Shown: positions 32,246 through 41,475 of the stretch, one piece after another | How the letters are laid out: each line of letters starts with the position of its first letter | Position numbering within the stretch: the first letter of the stretch is position 1 | Assembly (NCBI RefSeq): GCF_019039055.1 | Contig: NZ_JAHOPB010000001.1 | Span: forward strand, 3,694,001 to 3,758,000 | Reading direction: 5' to 3' | Length of the DNA stretch: 64,000 nt | DNA from: Reyranella humidisoli | GTDB lineage: Bacteria > Pseudomonadota > Alphaproteobacteria > Reyranellales > Reyranellaceae | Notes under the pieces: model-generated | What the model saw: the letters and a program-made list of their open reading frames with translations, nothing else | Told to the model about the DNA's origin: nothing | Databases searched by the model: none | Made by a program: the position numbers and the translations under genes

Positions 32246-32824
32246 ATGCCCGATCGCGTGACTCTCCCGGTTCTCGACCACGAACTGGCCGATGACGAGC
32301 TTCAGTGGATGAAGTCCGTTTACGCGGATTTCAGCAAGGCCCGCGCTGCGGCCGGTGCCGAGTTCAACCCGAAGGAAGCGTTGCGTGCCGTTCTGGAACG
32401 CGAGGAGTATCACTTCTCCGTCGCGCCGGATCTGACCGGACCCGGCCCGTGGCGTCTGGGCCAGAACCGGCACGGCCGCGGCGTTGCGGCGGTTTTCCTG
32501 CCGAAGGTCGAGCTTCACACTCACATCGCCAGCCGTACCGATCAGTTCCCGATGTATGTCGTGGGCGAGGCGGAAGGCTTCTCCATCGACGAAAATGGCA
32601 AGCCGGTGCTGACGCCGGTGATCGATGGCGGGCACTTTCACAACGCGCCCGGCGCACCACACGCCTTCGTGCCGAAAGTGGGCATGCCAAAGCCGGACAA
32701 CTGGGAAATCGCCTTCATCGCGATCACGCCGCGCAACCTGAAGGAAGACACGCACCGCGTCTCGGAGGAGGTGCGCGCGCTGTACAAGCAGGTCGTCGGT
32801 CAGGATGCCCCCTTGGGCGTCTGA
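32246..32824 (+). CDS. Cupin-like protein of unknown function
   Basis: A 192-residue protein from ATG 32246, which has GGAAGCGGAG upstream; earlier in-frame codons lack support. The middle holds a probable double-stranded beta-helix with [19 protein letters not shown] (a HxH plus acid-like pattern), [17 protein letters not shown] and [10 protein letters not shown]. Three or four His residues could bind a metal. The N-terminal 60 residues are helical and charged. No specific family is recognised. It precedes the FKBP gene by about 100 bases on the same strand. It is the first intact gene to the right of the att-like repeat. Confidence 0.55.
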   Translation: MPDRVTLPVLDHELADDELQWMKSVYADFSKARAAAGAEFNPKEALRAVLEREEYHFSVAPDLTGPGPWRLGQNRHGRGVAAVFLPKVELHTHIASRTDQFPMYVVGEAEGFSIDENGKPVLTPVIDGGHFHNAPGAPHAFVPKVGMPKPDNWEIAFIAITPRNLKEDTHRVSEEVRALYKQVVGQDAPLGV

Positions 32825-32928
32825 GTCTGTGCGAACGGGCGGGCTTCAGATCGCTGCAATCGGGGTTGGCTTCGTCGCCATTAATTCGTATCGCTGAAGT
32901 CGCACGAGATCCATTCGAGGAAAGAGCC

Positions 32929-33276
32929 ATGACAACCGAGAGCGGCCTGAAAATCATCGACACGACCGTCGGCACCGGCGCGAGCCCCAGCACTGGTCAG
33001 ACCTGTGTCATGCACTACACGGGATGGCTCTTCGAAGGGGGCGCCAAAGGCAAGAAGTTCGACTCCTCCCTCGATCACGGCTCTCCCTTCGAGTTTCCGA
33101 TCGGCATGCAGCACGTCATCGGCGGCTGGGACGAGGGCGTCGCAACCATGAAGGTCGGCGGCAAGCGAACGCTGATCATTCCGCCGGAACTGGGCTATGG
33201 AGCGCGCGGCGCCGGCGGTGTCATTCCGCCCAACGCCACGCTGATCTTCGACGTCGAACTGCTGGCGATCAAATAG
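32929..33276 (+). CDS. FKBP-type peptidyl-prolyl cis-trans isomerase
   Basis: A 115-residue single-domain FKBP from ATG 32929 (AGGAAAGAGCC upstream). All key segments are present: [58 protein letters not shown] and [11 protein letters not shown]. The active-site Tyr, Asp, Phe and Trp positions are conserved. No signal peptide, so cytosolic. Thirty bases of this gene are duplicated at 30714-30743. Confidence 0.95.
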   Translation: MTTESGLKIIDTTVGTGASPSTGQTCVMHYTGWLFEGGAKGKKFDSSLDHGSPFEFPIGMQHVIGGWDEGVATMKVGGKRTLIIPPELGYGARGAGGVIPPNATLIFDVELLAIK

Positions 33277-33309
33277 ACGTCGTCTCCGTGTAGAGCCGGT
33301 TTACCCGGC

Positions 33310-34077
33310 TCACAGCGCTGTCATACCGCCGTCCACGAACAGCAGGGCGCCGGTGACGTAGGAGGCGTCGTCGGAGGCCAGGAACAGGATCGCGGCGGCC
33401 ACCTCCTCGGGCCTGCCCGGGCGCTTCAGCATGGTGCCTTGCGCGGCCTGGGCGTTGTACTGCTCGACAGTCTCGCCGGCCGCCTCGATACGGCGCTGAT
33501 GGAACGGCGTGAAGATCGGACCCGGGCCGACGGCGTTCACGCGGATGCCCTCCGCCGAATGGTCGGCGGCGAGTGCCCGCGTCAGGCCGGCGATCGCGGC
33601 CTTGGTGGTGTCGTACTGCAGGTTGCCACCGCCCGCGATGACGGAGCGGACGGAGGCCACGTTGACGATGGCGCCGCCCTTGTTGCGGCGCATGAGCGGA
33701 ACCGCCGCCTTGGCACAGAAGGCGTAGCTCATCAGGTTGACGTTGAGGATCTCGTTCCAGCTGGCCGCGCTCGCCTCGTCGATCTTCTCGTATTTGCGGA
33801 TTCCGGCATTGTTGACGAGGATGTCGATGCGCCCGAATTTCTGCGCGGCGCCATTCACGAACGCGAGGCATGCGGCCTCGGTACCGACATCCGCCTGGGT
33901 GAAGGCAACCTTGGCGCCCGAGGCCTCGAGCTCGGCCGCCACGCGCTGGCCGCGCTCGCCGTCCCGATCGCAGAAGGCCACGCTCGCGCCCTCAGCGACG
34001 AAGCGCCTGACCGTCGCCTCGCCAATTCCCGATGCCCCGCCCGTCACCGCAGCGACCTTGCCGTCGAGTCTTCCCAT
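33310..34077 (-). CDS. SDR-family oxidoreductase
   Basis: A 255-residue classical short-chain dehydrogenase from ATG 34077, with AAAGGTGAG upstream. Cofactor motif TGGASGIG (12-19), NNAG (89-92), and the catalytic Ser142, Tyr155 and Lys159 (YDTTK). An Asp at the end of the second strand (FCDRDG) favours NAD. C-terminal FVDGGMTAL is typical. Substrate unknown. The next minus-strand gene upstream encodes a hexapeptide acyltransferase about 165 bases away. Confidence 0.9.
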   Translation of the reverse strand: MGRLDGKVAAVTGGASGIGEATVRRFVAEGASVAFCDRDGERGQRVAAELEASGAKVAFTQADVGTEAACLAFVNGAAQKFGRIDILVNNAGIRKYEKIDEASAASWNEILNVNLMSYAFCAKAAVPLMRRNKGGAIVNVASVRSVIAGGGNLQYDTTKAAIAGLTRALAADHSAEGIRVNAVGPGPIFTPFHQRRIEAAGETVEQYNAQAAQGTMLKRPGRPEEVAAAILFLASDDASYVTGALLFVDGGMTAL

Positions 34078-34243
34078 GTCGGTCTCACCTTTCGTTGCAT
34101 CCCGAAACGCGCTTGTACGATACGTCGTATCGAGCGGGCGGGCATCGCTTCGTTCGACAAGCGCCGCTGACGATCGCTTCAAGCGCAGCAAGCCCGTCCT
34201 GCGGGAGCCGCCGGCCCAGGCCGCAGGATCTGGCAATGCGGGC

Positions 34244-34840
34244 CTAGAGCAACCTGTGATCCCAAGTCACGCTGGTCTTGATGACCTTGGCGGGGACGCC
34301 GACTGCCATGGAATTCGCCGGAACGTGGCCGGTCACGATGCTGCCGGCGCCGACGATCGACCCGGCCTCGATGTGCGAGCCCTTCAGGATCATCGCGCGC
34401 TGTCCGATCCAGACGCGATCCTCGATGACGATGTCCCTTGCCGGGTTGAGGCGCTTGCCGCTCTCGACGTCGACGATCGAGTGCATGTCGCTCACCGTGA
34501 TGTCGATGTCGGAGGCCAGCAGGCACCCGGCGCCGATCTGGATCCGGCCCGCTTCGTGAAGGAGCAGGCGCACGAGCCCGGTGACACCTGTCTCGCGGCC
34601 GATCACGATCTCGGCCTTTTCGGCGGCATGGATGAAAAGGGCCCCGAGCGTGCAGTGGTCGGCAATGAGGACCTTGCAGTTGGAGCCCAGGTTCAGTTGC
34701 AGGTTGTACGCCCCGGCGCCCGGCCCGATGGCGATGCGATTTCCACTTCCCCGGACTGTGATTTTGCCGTGGAGGCGCGTATCGCCCTTCGCGTAGGAGA
34801 TGGTGTTGTTGACGCCCTGGTCGACGATGTTCAGGCTCAT
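34244..34840 (-). CDS. Left-handed beta-helix (hexapeptide) acyltransferase
   Basis: About 198 residues from ATG 34840 (an in-frame ATG at 34849 is also possible). Repeated hexapeptide turns run through most of the protein: ITVRGSGNRIAIGPGAG, CKVLIADHCTLGALF, and at the end DRVWIGQRAMILKGSHIEAG followed by SIVGAGSIVTGHVP and MAVGVPAKVI, the standard acetyl-CoA-binding end of the family. His123-like DMHSI may be the catalytic base. It probably acetylates a sugar or a small amine; nothing adjacent tells which. Confidence 0.85.
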   Translation of the reverse strand: MSLNIVDQGVNNTISYAKGDTRLHGKITVRGSGNRIAIGPGAGAYNLQLNLGSNCKVLIADHCTLGALFIHAAEKAEIVIGRETGVTGLVRLLLHEAGRIQIGAGCLLASDIDITVSDMHSIVDVESGKRLNPARDIVIEDRVWIGQRAMILKGSHIEAGSIVGAGSIVTGHVPANSMAVGVPAKVIKTSVTWDHRLL

Positions 34841-34977
34841 GGCGGCCATCTTACCCGCGAAGCGGCCGGCTTGAGTCGAGAAACGGCTTAGCCAATGCGG
34901 GATTGACCGGAAATCTCAGGTCTGTAGGGATTGGGCGCACTGAAACCCGATCGATTCCACGACCCGAGGAAACCTCA

Positions 34978-36255
34978 ATGACCCAGAAGGCAGCGGCAGC
35001 GACCAAGAAGCCGGTCCGCCCCGATCTCGACGCCGAACTCAACAATCTCGCGATGTCGAAGGAGGCGCAGCCCCTGTTCGACGCGGTGAAGGCCCATATC
35101 GCCGAGAACGTCGCTCCGATCACCGAGGAGTTCTTCAAGCTGGGCGAGGGCCGGAAGGATCGCTGGAGCTGGGCGCCGGGCCAGCTGGAGCTGCTCGAGG
35201 GCGCCAAGAACAAGGCCAAGGCGTCGGGCCTGTGGAATTTCTTCCTGCCGCATTCGGAGATCGGCCGCGGTCTCACCAATCTGGACTATGCCTACATTGC
35301 CGCCGAGCTGGGCAAGTACGCGCTGGCTTCGGAGTCGCTGAACTGCTCGGCACCGGACACCGGCAACATGGAAGTGCTGGAGAAGGTCGGCACGCCCGAG
35401 CAGAAGGAGAAGTGGCTGAAGCCGCTGCTGAACGGCGAGATCCGCTCGGCCTACGCCATGACCGAGCCGGGCGTGGCCTCGTCGGACGCCAAGAATATCA
35501 CCACGCGCGCCGAGCTGGTCGGCAACGAGTGGGTGATCAACGGCGAGAAGTATTACATCTCCGGCGCCGGTGACCCGCGCTGCAAGATCATGATCGTTAT
35601 GGTCAAGACCAGCCCCGACGCTTCGCCGCAGTTCCAGCAGTCGCAGATCCTGGTGCCGATGGGCACGCCCGGCCTGGAAATCCTGGGGCCAATGACCGTG
35701 TTCGGGCACGACCACGCGCCGCGCGGCCACATGCACCTCAAGTTCAACAACTGCCGGGTGCCGGCGGAGAACATCCTGCTGGGCGAGGGGCGCGGCTTCG
35801 AGATCAGCCAGGTCCGCCTCGGACCGGGCCGCATCCATCACTGCATGCGCTCGATCGGTGCCGCGGAGAAGGCGCTCGACCTCATGGTCAAGCGCGGCTC
35901 CACGCGTACCGCTTTCGGCAAGCAGCTCATCCAGCTCGGCAAGAACCTCGAGCTGGTGAGCCGCGCGCGGATCGAGATCGAGGCGATGCGCCTCATGGTG
36001 CTGAAGGCCGCCAAGGCGATGGACGTGCTGGGTCATCGCGAGGCCCGCGTGTGGATCAGCATGGTCAAGGCGATGGTGCCGGAGAAGGCCTGCTTGATCA
36101 TCGATCAGGCGATGCAGATCCATGGCGCGACCGGCATCTCGCAGTGGTCGCCGCTGTCGGAAATGTACGTGAACCAGCGCCACCTGCGCTTCGCGGACGG
36201 ACCGGACGAGGTCCATCACATGGTCGTCGGCCGCGCCGAGATCAGCCGCCACTAG
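34978..36255 (+). CDS. Acyl-CoA dehydrogenase
   Basis: A 425-residue FAD flavoprotein from ATG 34978 (CCCGAGGAAACCTCA upstream). The middle domain contains AYAMTEPGVASSDAKNITT and EWVINGEKYYISGAGD, and the C-terminal helical domain RTAFGKQLIQLGKNLE and AMQIHGATGISQWSPL. The layout with a long N-terminal extension and these motifs is that of the ACAD10/11-like acyl-CoA dehydrogenases common in alphaproteobacteria. It introduces a trans-2,3 double bond in an acyl-CoA thioester, passing electrons to ETF. A strong terminator follows the gene. Confidence 0.92.
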   Translation: MTQKAAAATKKPVRPDLDAELNNLAMSKEAQPLFDAVKAHIAENVAPITEEFFKLGEGRKDRWSWAPGQLELLEGAKNKAKASGLWNFFLPHSEIGRGLTNLDYAYIAAELGKYALASESLNCSAPDTGNMEVLEKVGTPEQKEKWLKPLLNGEIRSAYAMTEPGVASSDAKNITTRAELVGNEWVINGEKYYISGAGDPRCKIMIVMVKTSPDASPQFQQSQILVPMGTPGLEILGPMTVFGHDHAPRGHMHLKFNNCRVPAENILLGEGRGFEISQVRLGPGRIHHCMRSIGAAEKALDLMVKRGSTRTAFGKQLIQLGKNLELVSRARIEIEAMRLMVLKAAKAMDVLGHREARVWISMVKAMVPEKACLIIDQAMQIHGATGISQWSPLSEMYVNQRHLRFADGPDEVHHMVVGRAEISRH

Positions 36256-36260
36256 AGTTC

Positions 36261-36305
36261 ACGGACGGGCCCGGTCTTGACAGGCCGGGCCCGTCTGTAA
36301 TTTTG
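36261..36305 (+). terminator. Rho-independent terminator
   Basis: GACGGGCCCGG (36264-36274) pairs perfectly with CCGGGCCCGTC (36285-36295) and is followed by TGTAATTTTGTT. It ends the acyl-CoA dehydrogenase transcript. Confidence 0.85.
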
Positions 36306-36338
36306 TTGCGTCGAGTTGATGAGAGAGTGGAAGACCGG

Positions 36339-36701
36339 ATGACGGCGACCAGGAAGACCCTGCAAGCGGCCCTCGTGGCGTTCCCGCTGCTGCTGGGCGG
36401 CTGTGAGGCTGCAAGCTCGTTGCGTGGCGCCGGCCTGGACGATCCCAAGCTGATGAAGAGCATCAACGACGCCTACGAGGCGCGAGACAACTGCCTCGCC
36501 GCCAACGTTCACCTGGCTGATGCCAACAGCGCCAGCGCACAGTCGCTCGCCGCGACGGCGGCGGCATCCTGCCAGACCCAGACGGATGTCCTGATCTCCC
36601 TCAGCAATCCCTCCGGCGATCCGCGGGTCGCGGCGGCGATTCAGAAGGATTCGAGCTTCCGCGCCATGCGCTTCGTGCTGAAGGCCCGCGGGCAGGGCTA
36701 G
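36339..36701 (+). CDS. Small lipoprotein, hypothetical
   Basis: A 120-residue protein from ATG 36339 with GAGAGAGTGGAAGACC before it. The signal peptide ends in LLLGGC, a good lipobox with Cys22. The remaining 98 residues are helical (DPKLMKSINDAYEARDNCLA) with two Cys residues that may form a disulfide, and end in a basic KARGQG. No family is recognised. It overlaps the end of the convergent small subunit gene by four bases. Confidence 0.65.
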   Translation: MTATRKTLQAALVAFPLLLGGCEAASSLRGAGLDDPKLMKSINDAYEARDNCLAANVHLADANSASAQSLAATAAASCQTQTDVLISLSNPSGDPRVAAAIQKDSSFRAMRFVLKARGQG

Positions 36702-37141
36702 ACGCGGCGCCACATCGGCGCGCGCTGCCTCACCGGATCGAGCAGGGACCAGTCGCCCTGTTCCACGACATGGCCCTTGGGAAACGGCGCGCGCGGCTCC
36801 TGACCGAGCGATCGCATGACCCGATCGTCCCGGTAGTAGCAGAGCAGCACTACCCGATTGAGGGCGAAGAGGGGTGCGCCGCCCTCCTGCTTGAAATGGG
36901 CGGCGACCTCGGCACGGCGCTCCAGCGAGAGTGCGGCGAAGGAACCGCCCGAGAGCCCGGCCAGTTGCTTCAGCGCCGTCCGCGCATCGGCCATGTCGCG
37001 CTCCAGGTTCTTCACGATCTCGGCGAAGATCAGCTCGTCGTCCGCCCCCGGCACGCCGTAGGTGCCGCTGGCGGGGATCATGAGGCCGGCGAGCGCGCGC
37101 AGGTCGCGTAGTTCGGCGTCGTTCAGGGTTTCCTGGGTCAT
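36698..37141 (-). CDS. Gluconate-2-dehydrogenase subunit-3-like protein
   Basis: A 147-residue protein (LNDAELRDLRALAGLMIPAS, PGADDELIFAEIV, VVLLCYYRDDRVMRSLG) matching the small-subunit family (PF13618) that accompanies membrane or periplasmic GMC dehydrogenases. No Tat or Sec signal is visible in it, unlike many relatives. It follows the GMC gene on the same strand after ten bases, so the two form an enzyme pair. Confidence 0.7.
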   Translation of the reverse strand: MTQETLNDAELRDLRALAGLMIPASGTYGVPGADDELIFAEIVKNLERDMADARTALKQLAGLSGGSFAALSLERRAEVAAHFKQEGGAPLFALNRVVLLCYYRDDRVMRSLGQEPRAPFPKGHVVEQGDWSLLDPVRQRAPMWRRV

Positions 37142-37151
37142 GTCGTGGGCC

Positions 37152-38756
37152 TCAGTCGAAGAGCGTGGCGTTGGCGAGACGTTGCTTGATGCTGTCGGCG
37201 ATGTAGAGCGCCAGCGCCTGGATGGTGGAGGTGGGGTTCACGCCGCCCGAGGTGACCCAGATGCTGCCGTCGACGATGAACAGGTTCTTGACGTCGTGGC
37301 TGCGGCCCCATTCGTTGACCACGGAGCGCTCCGGGTCGGTGCCCATGCGGGCCGTCCCCATCAGGTGCCAGCCGCCGTTCATGATCGGCGCCTCGACGCC
37401 GAAGCCCGTGGCGCCGGCTTCCGTCAGGATCTCCTTCGAGCGGGCGATGCCGTGTTCCATCATCTTCCGCGTGTTCTCGCCGATCGTGTAGTCGATCTTC
37501 GGCGCGGGGATGCCGTTCGAGTCCTTGAGGACGGGATCGAGCGTGACCCGGTTGTGCTCCTCGGGCAGGTCCTCGGTGATGGTCGACATCGCAAGCCGCC
37601 GGTTCAGCAGCGAGCGATAGACCTTGTGGTGATCCTCACCCCACGGCAGGCGCCCAGCGGCGGTGCTGGTGATCGCCTCGACGATCGAGCCGGTGCCGCG
37701 ATGGAGTTGCAAGGTATAGCCGCGCACGAAGCCGCGGCTGCGGTCGGTCTCGTAGAACTCCTGGCTCCACAGGTTGAGCGGCGGCCCGTGATTGCCATCG
37801 AGCGGCTCGTCGACATAGCCGTAGGTCAGGGCGAAGGGGTGGAACATCAGGTTCTTGCCCACCAGCCCGCTCGAATTGGCGATGCCGTTGGGGAATTTGC
37901 CGGACACCGAATTGAGAAGCAGGCGCGGCGTACCGACGCCGTTGCAGGCCACGATGACCATCTCGGCCGGCTGGAAATGCTCCTGCCCGTCGGCATCGTA
38001 GTAGATGGCGCCGGTCGCCATCCCGGTCTCGTCGGTGGTGATCTCGCGAACGCGGGCGCGGGTCCTGAGCTCGACGCCGGCGCGGATCGCCGCCGGCCAG
38101 TAGGTGATGTCGGTGCTGGCCTTGGCGCCCTGGGCGCAGCCCGGCGTGCAGTGGCCGAGATTGATGCAGGGCGCGCGGCCGTCATACTCGACCGTGGCGA
38201 TGGCCGAATCGGAAGGCCACCAGTGCCATCCGAGGCTGTTCAGCGCCTTGCCGAAGCGCTGGCCCGACTTGCCGAGCGGCAGCGGCGGCATCGGCGGGTG
38301 ATGCAGAGGGTAGGCCGGATCGCCGGCCAGCCCCGCAACACCCATCATGCGGTCATTCTCGGCGAAATAGGGTTCCAGCGTCTGGTAGTCGACCGGCCAG
38401 TCCTCGGCCACGCCATCCAGCGTCTTCACCCTGAAGTCGGACGGATGCAGGCGCGGATAGTGCGCCGTGTACATGATGGTGCTGCCGCCGACGCCGTTGA
38501 AGTTCACGACCTTCACCGGCGAGTTGGCGTCGTTGATCGGGTAGTCGGTTTCGCGTGCCCGGCGGTTCGGGTTAATGGCGAAGTCGCTGAACAGGCGCGC
38601 TTCCCAGTTCCGGCCATTGGTGGGGTAGTCCGTGGGCTTCACCCAGTCGCCCTGCTCGAGGCAGAGGATCCGCATCTTCGTATCGGCGAGGCTCCAGGCC
38701 ACGGCAGCGCCCGAGGCGCCGGAACCGATGATGAGGACGTCGACCTTGTCGTGCAT
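37152..38756 (-). CDS. GMC-family FAD-dependent dehydrogenase
   Basis: A 534-residue flavoprotein. FAD-binding GSGASGAAVAWSLAD (11-25), GGSTIMYTAHYPR, and the catalytic pair His in GGWHLMGTARMG and Asn in GGVNPTSTIQALAL. It oxidises an alcohol group, typically of a sugar, polyol or sterol, with quinone or a cytochrome as acceptor when paired with a subunit-3-like partner, as here. There is no cytochrome subunit gene adjacent and no signal peptide, so localisation is uncertain. ATG 38756 lies 13 bases after the stop of the SGNH protein upstream. Confidence 0.88.
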   Translation of the reverse strand: MHDKVDVLIIGSGASGAAVAWSLADTKMRILCLEQGDWVKPTDYPTNGRNWEARLFSDFAINPNRRARETDYPINDANSPVKVVNFNGVGGSTIMYTAHYPRLHPSDFRVKTLDGVAEDWPVDYQTLEPYFAENDRMMGVAGLAGDPAYPLHHPPMPPLPLGKSGQRFGKALNSLGWHWWPSDSAIATVEYDGRAPCINLGHCTPGCAQGAKASTDITYWPAAIRAGVELRTRARVREITTDETGMATGAIYYDADGQEHFQPAEMVIVACNGVGTPRLLLNSVSGKFPNGIANSSGLVGKNLMFHPFALTYGYVDEPLDGNHGPPLNLWSQEFYETDRSRGFVRGYTLQLHRGTGSIVEAITSTAAGRLPWGEDHHKVYRSLLNRRLAMSTITEDLPEEHNRVTLDPVLKDSNGIPAPKIDYTIGENTRKMMEHGIARSKEILTEAGATGFGVEAPIMNGGWHLMGTARMGTDPERSVVNEWGRSHDVKNLFIVDGSIWVTSGGVNPTSTIQALALYIADSIKQRLANATLFD

Positions 38757-38769
38757 GAGGGTACTTCCG

Positions 38770-39798
38770 TTAGCGGGCGAGATGCTGGCTTATAGCCTCG
38801 GCTGCCAGCGCATGGCCGGCGGGATTCCAATGTCCGTCATTGGCGAAGTGGTAGGCAAGCGGCGTTCCTTTTGCCTCCAGCAACGGCCGCAGGTCCAGCA
38901 CGTCGATGCCGCGCTGCCGGAGCGCGCCCGCGAATGCCTGGTGTACGCGATCCTCGACCGCGCGGGACGGTCCGACCCAGAGGGCGCGCGACGGAATGAG
39001 GACGACGAGCGCCCGATACTGGCGGGCGATGTCGAGCAGCCGGTCGGCTGAGGCGGCGACGACCGCCGGGTCGTCGTCGTTGCGGCCGATCCCTTCGAGG
39101 TTCGGTGTGATCAGCCCGGCCTCCACGGCGAGCGTCCGCAGCCACGGTGTCTGGTGAACGACCGTCAGGGCGAAGAGATAGAAAGCCGAGTGGGTGGACA
39201 GCCAGTGGCGGATCGAGACGGCGTCGGACGGGTATGCCTCGTCATCGGACCGGGTCGCGTACCGGTGAAGATCGTTTTCCATGCAGACCGCGATCACCAC
39301 GCGGTCCGCCCTGGCGCCCAGCGAGCGGGCGTAGGCGAGCAACTCGGCGTAGCCCTCGATATCGGTGGGGGTCGACAGGTTGAAGGTGCGGCGACCGGTC
39401 AGGATCTGGAGACGATCGGAGAACCGGTCCCTGGCCTCCACGCCCCAGCCCCAGGTGAATGAATCGCCCACCACCAGAATCTCACCTGCGGTTGCCGCGG
39501 AGACGTCGTTATCATCGCGCAGGCCGTGCATATTGATCCGGACAGGGACGTCGTAGTCACCGGTGTTCTTGGCTTGGCGGGCGACGGTGCCGGGTTTGCC
39601 GAGCATCAGGGAGCCGACCGGATAGGCAAATTCGAACTGGCCGGAGGGATCGAAGGCGGGCAGGAACAGGCGGGTGAGGCCCTCGCACAGGCCGAGCCCC
39701 ACGATCACGGCCACGATCAGCAGCACGGCCACGCGGGCGGCGCGGCCTTTCGGACCTGTTTCGGATCGTGGCATCTGGGGACTGGTCTGGACGCTCAT
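38770..39798 (-). CDS. Membrane-anchored SGNH/GDSL-like hydrolase
   Basis: A 342-residue protein from ATG 39798 (TTG 39804 is also in frame). One transmembrane helix near the N-terminus (VAVLLIVAVIVGLGL) anchors a periplasmic domain with block I VVGDSFTWGWGV, an Asn in MENDLHRY and block V DGHWNPAGH, which give Ser, Asp and His of an SGNH hydrolase. Such proteins deacetylate or acetylate surface glycans (AlgX/DltD-like). Transcribed divergently from the flavin monooxygenase and towards the GMC gene. Confidence 0.75.
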   Translation of the reverse strand: MSVQTSPQMPRSETGPKGRAARVAVLLIVAVIVGLGLCEGLTRLFLPAFDPSGQFEFAYPVGSLMLGKPGTVARQAKNTGDYDVPVRINMHGLRDDNDVSAATAGEILVVGDSFTWGWGVEARDRFSDRLQILTGRRTFNLSTPTDIEGYAELLAYARSLGARADRVVIAVCMENDLHRYATRSDDEAYPSDAVSIRHWLSTHSAFYLFALTVVHQTPWLRTLAVEAGLITPNLEGIGRNDDDPAVVAASADRLLDIARQYRALVVLIPSRALWVGPSRAVEDRVHQAFAGALRQRGIDVLDLRPLLEAKGTPLAYHFANDGHWNPAGHALAAEAISQHLAR

Positions 39799-39847
39799 GT
39801 TCAAGCAAGACTGCGATTGATATTACCAGTCAGGAAAGAGCCTTCCC

Positions 39848-41347
39848 ATGCCGGATACCACCCTTGCGAGGCACGCGGCCGCCAAGACCGAGCATTTCGA
39901 CGTTCTTATCGTCGGCGCCGGCATTTCCGGCATCGGTGGCGCCTATCACCTCACCACGCAGATGCCGGACCGCAGCTTCGTCATCCTGGAGACGCAGGAG
40001 AGCTTCGGCGGTACCTGGCTGACCCACAAGTATCCGGGCATCCGCTCCGACAGCGACCTCCACACGTTCGGCTATCGCTTCAAGCCGTGGAAGGGCAAGC
40101 CGATCGCCACGGCGCACGAGATCAAGACCTACATGGGCGAGGTCATCGAGGAAAACGACATCGCGCGGCACATCCGCTATCGCCACCGCATCGAGTCCGC
40201 TTCCTGGTCGAGCCAGGACAATCTCTGGACGATCGACGCGGTCCGGACCGACACGGGCGAGGCGCTCCGCTTTACCTGCAATTTCCTGTGGATGTGCCAG
40301 GGCTACTACCGCCACTCCGTCGGCTACACGCCGGAATGGAAGGACATGGAGAGCTTCAAGGGCCGGATCGTCCATCCGCAGACCTGGCCGGAGGACCTCG
40401 ACTATACCGGCAAGAAGATCGTCGTGATCGGCTCGGGTGCGACGGCGGCGACCGTCATTCCGGCGATGGCCGACAAGGCCGGCCATGTCACGATGTTGCA
40501 GCGGACGCCGACCTATTTCATCCCGGGCCGCAACGCCATCGAGTTGGCCGAGACGCTGCGGCAGCTCGAGGTCGACGAGGAATGGATCCACGAGATCGTG
40601 CGCCGCAAGATCCTGCACGACCAGTCGGTCTTCACCCGCCGCGCCTTCGAGGAATCCGACAAGGTGCGAGCTGAGCTGCTGGCGGGGGTCCGCGCCCATG
40701 TCGGTCCCGACTTTCCGCTGGAGCCTCACTTCACGCCGAGCTACCGGCCGTGGCAGCAGCGCATCGCCTTCGTCCCCGACGGCGACCTCTTCAAGGCGAT
40801 CCGTGGCGGCAAGGCCTCAGTCGAGACCGACGAGATCGACCGGTTCGTGCCGGAGGGAATCCTCCTCAAGTCCGGCAAGACGCTGGAAGCAGACATCATC
40901 GTGACGGCGACCGGCTTCGACCTCTCCGTGATGGGCGACATCGCCTTCGCGGTCGACGGCAAGCCGGTCGACTTCGCCGACACCGTGACCTATCGCGGCA
41001 TGATGTTCACCGGCGTACCCAACATGATCTGGGTGTTCGGCTACTTCCGTGCGAGCTGGACACTGCGCGCCGACCTGGTGGGCGACTTCGTCTGTCGCCT
41101 GCTGGACCACATGGACAAGCACCAGGCCCGCAAGGTCGAGGTTGCCCTGCGGCCGGAGGACAAGGGCATGGAGCTGCTGCCCTGGATCGATCCGGAGAAC
41201 TTCAATCCGGGTTACCTGATGCGCGGCATGCACCTGCTGCCCAAGCGTGGTGACAAGCCGGAGTGGCAGCACACCCAGGATTACTGGAACGAGAAGAACG
41301 TCTTCCCGGCCATCGACCTGGAGGATCGCGCGTTCGTCTACGGTTGA
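39848..41347 (+). CDS. Flavin-containing / Baeyer-Villiger-type monooxygenase
   Basis: A 499-residue class B flavoprotein monooxygenase. FAD site VLIVGAGISGIGGAYHL, the second block ETQESFGGTWLTHKYPGIRSD in parts, and the NADPH site IVVIGSGATAATVIPAM. The sequence FKGRIVHPQTWPEDLDYTGK corresponds to the FxGxxxHxxxW fingerprint of Baeyer-Villiger monooxygenases and FMOs. It inserts oxygen next to a ketone or onto a heteroatom; the substrate is not evident. AAAGAGCC precedes ATG 39848. Confidence 0.9.
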   Translation: MPDTTLARHAAAKTEHFDVLIVGAGISGIGGAYHLTTQMPDRSFVILETQESFGGTWLTHKYPGIRSDSDLHTFGYRFKPWKGKPIATAHEIKTYMGEVIEENDIARHIRYRHRIESASWSSQDNLWTIDAVRTDTGEALRFTCNFLWMCQGYYRHSVGYTPEWKDMESFKGRIVHPQTWPEDLDYTGKKIVVIGSGATAATVIPAMADKAGHVTMLQRTPTYFIPGRNAIELAETLRQLEVDEEWIHEIVRRKILHDQSVFTRRAFEESDKVRAELLAGVRAHVGPDFPLEPHFTPSYRPWQQRIAFVPDGDLFKAIRGGKASVETDEIDRFVPEGILLKSGKTLEADIIVTATGFDLSVMGDIAFAVDGKPVDFADTVTYRGMMFTGVPNMIWVFGYFRASWTLRADLVGDFVCRLLDHMDKHQARKVEVALRPEDKGMELLPWIDPENFNPGYLMRGMHLLPKRGDKPEWQHTQDYWNEKNVFPAIDLEDRAFVYG

Positions 41348-41375
41348 TCATCGGCCGATCATTTTGAGACAAAGC

Positions 41376-41455
41376 GAAGAATCCTTCGCTACGCTCAGGA
41401 TGACACCAGCGTTCAGCATTCGTGTCATCCCGAGCGTAGCGAGGGATCCTTCTTC
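41376..41455. repeat. Inverted repeat of a dispersed-type element
   Basis: Arms 41376-41406 (GAAGAATCCTTCGCTACGCT then CAGGATGACAC) and 41422-41455 (GTGTCATCCCGAGCGTAGCG then AGGGATCCTTCTTC) are near-perfect reverse complements with small bulges. Similar GGATCC-CTCGCTACGCTC-GGGATGACA units are dispersed in many proteobacterial genomes. Here it can fold into a long hairpin between monooxygenase and transporter. Confidence 0.75.
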
Positions 41456-41475
41456 ATAGGCTCGGGGGAGTGGGT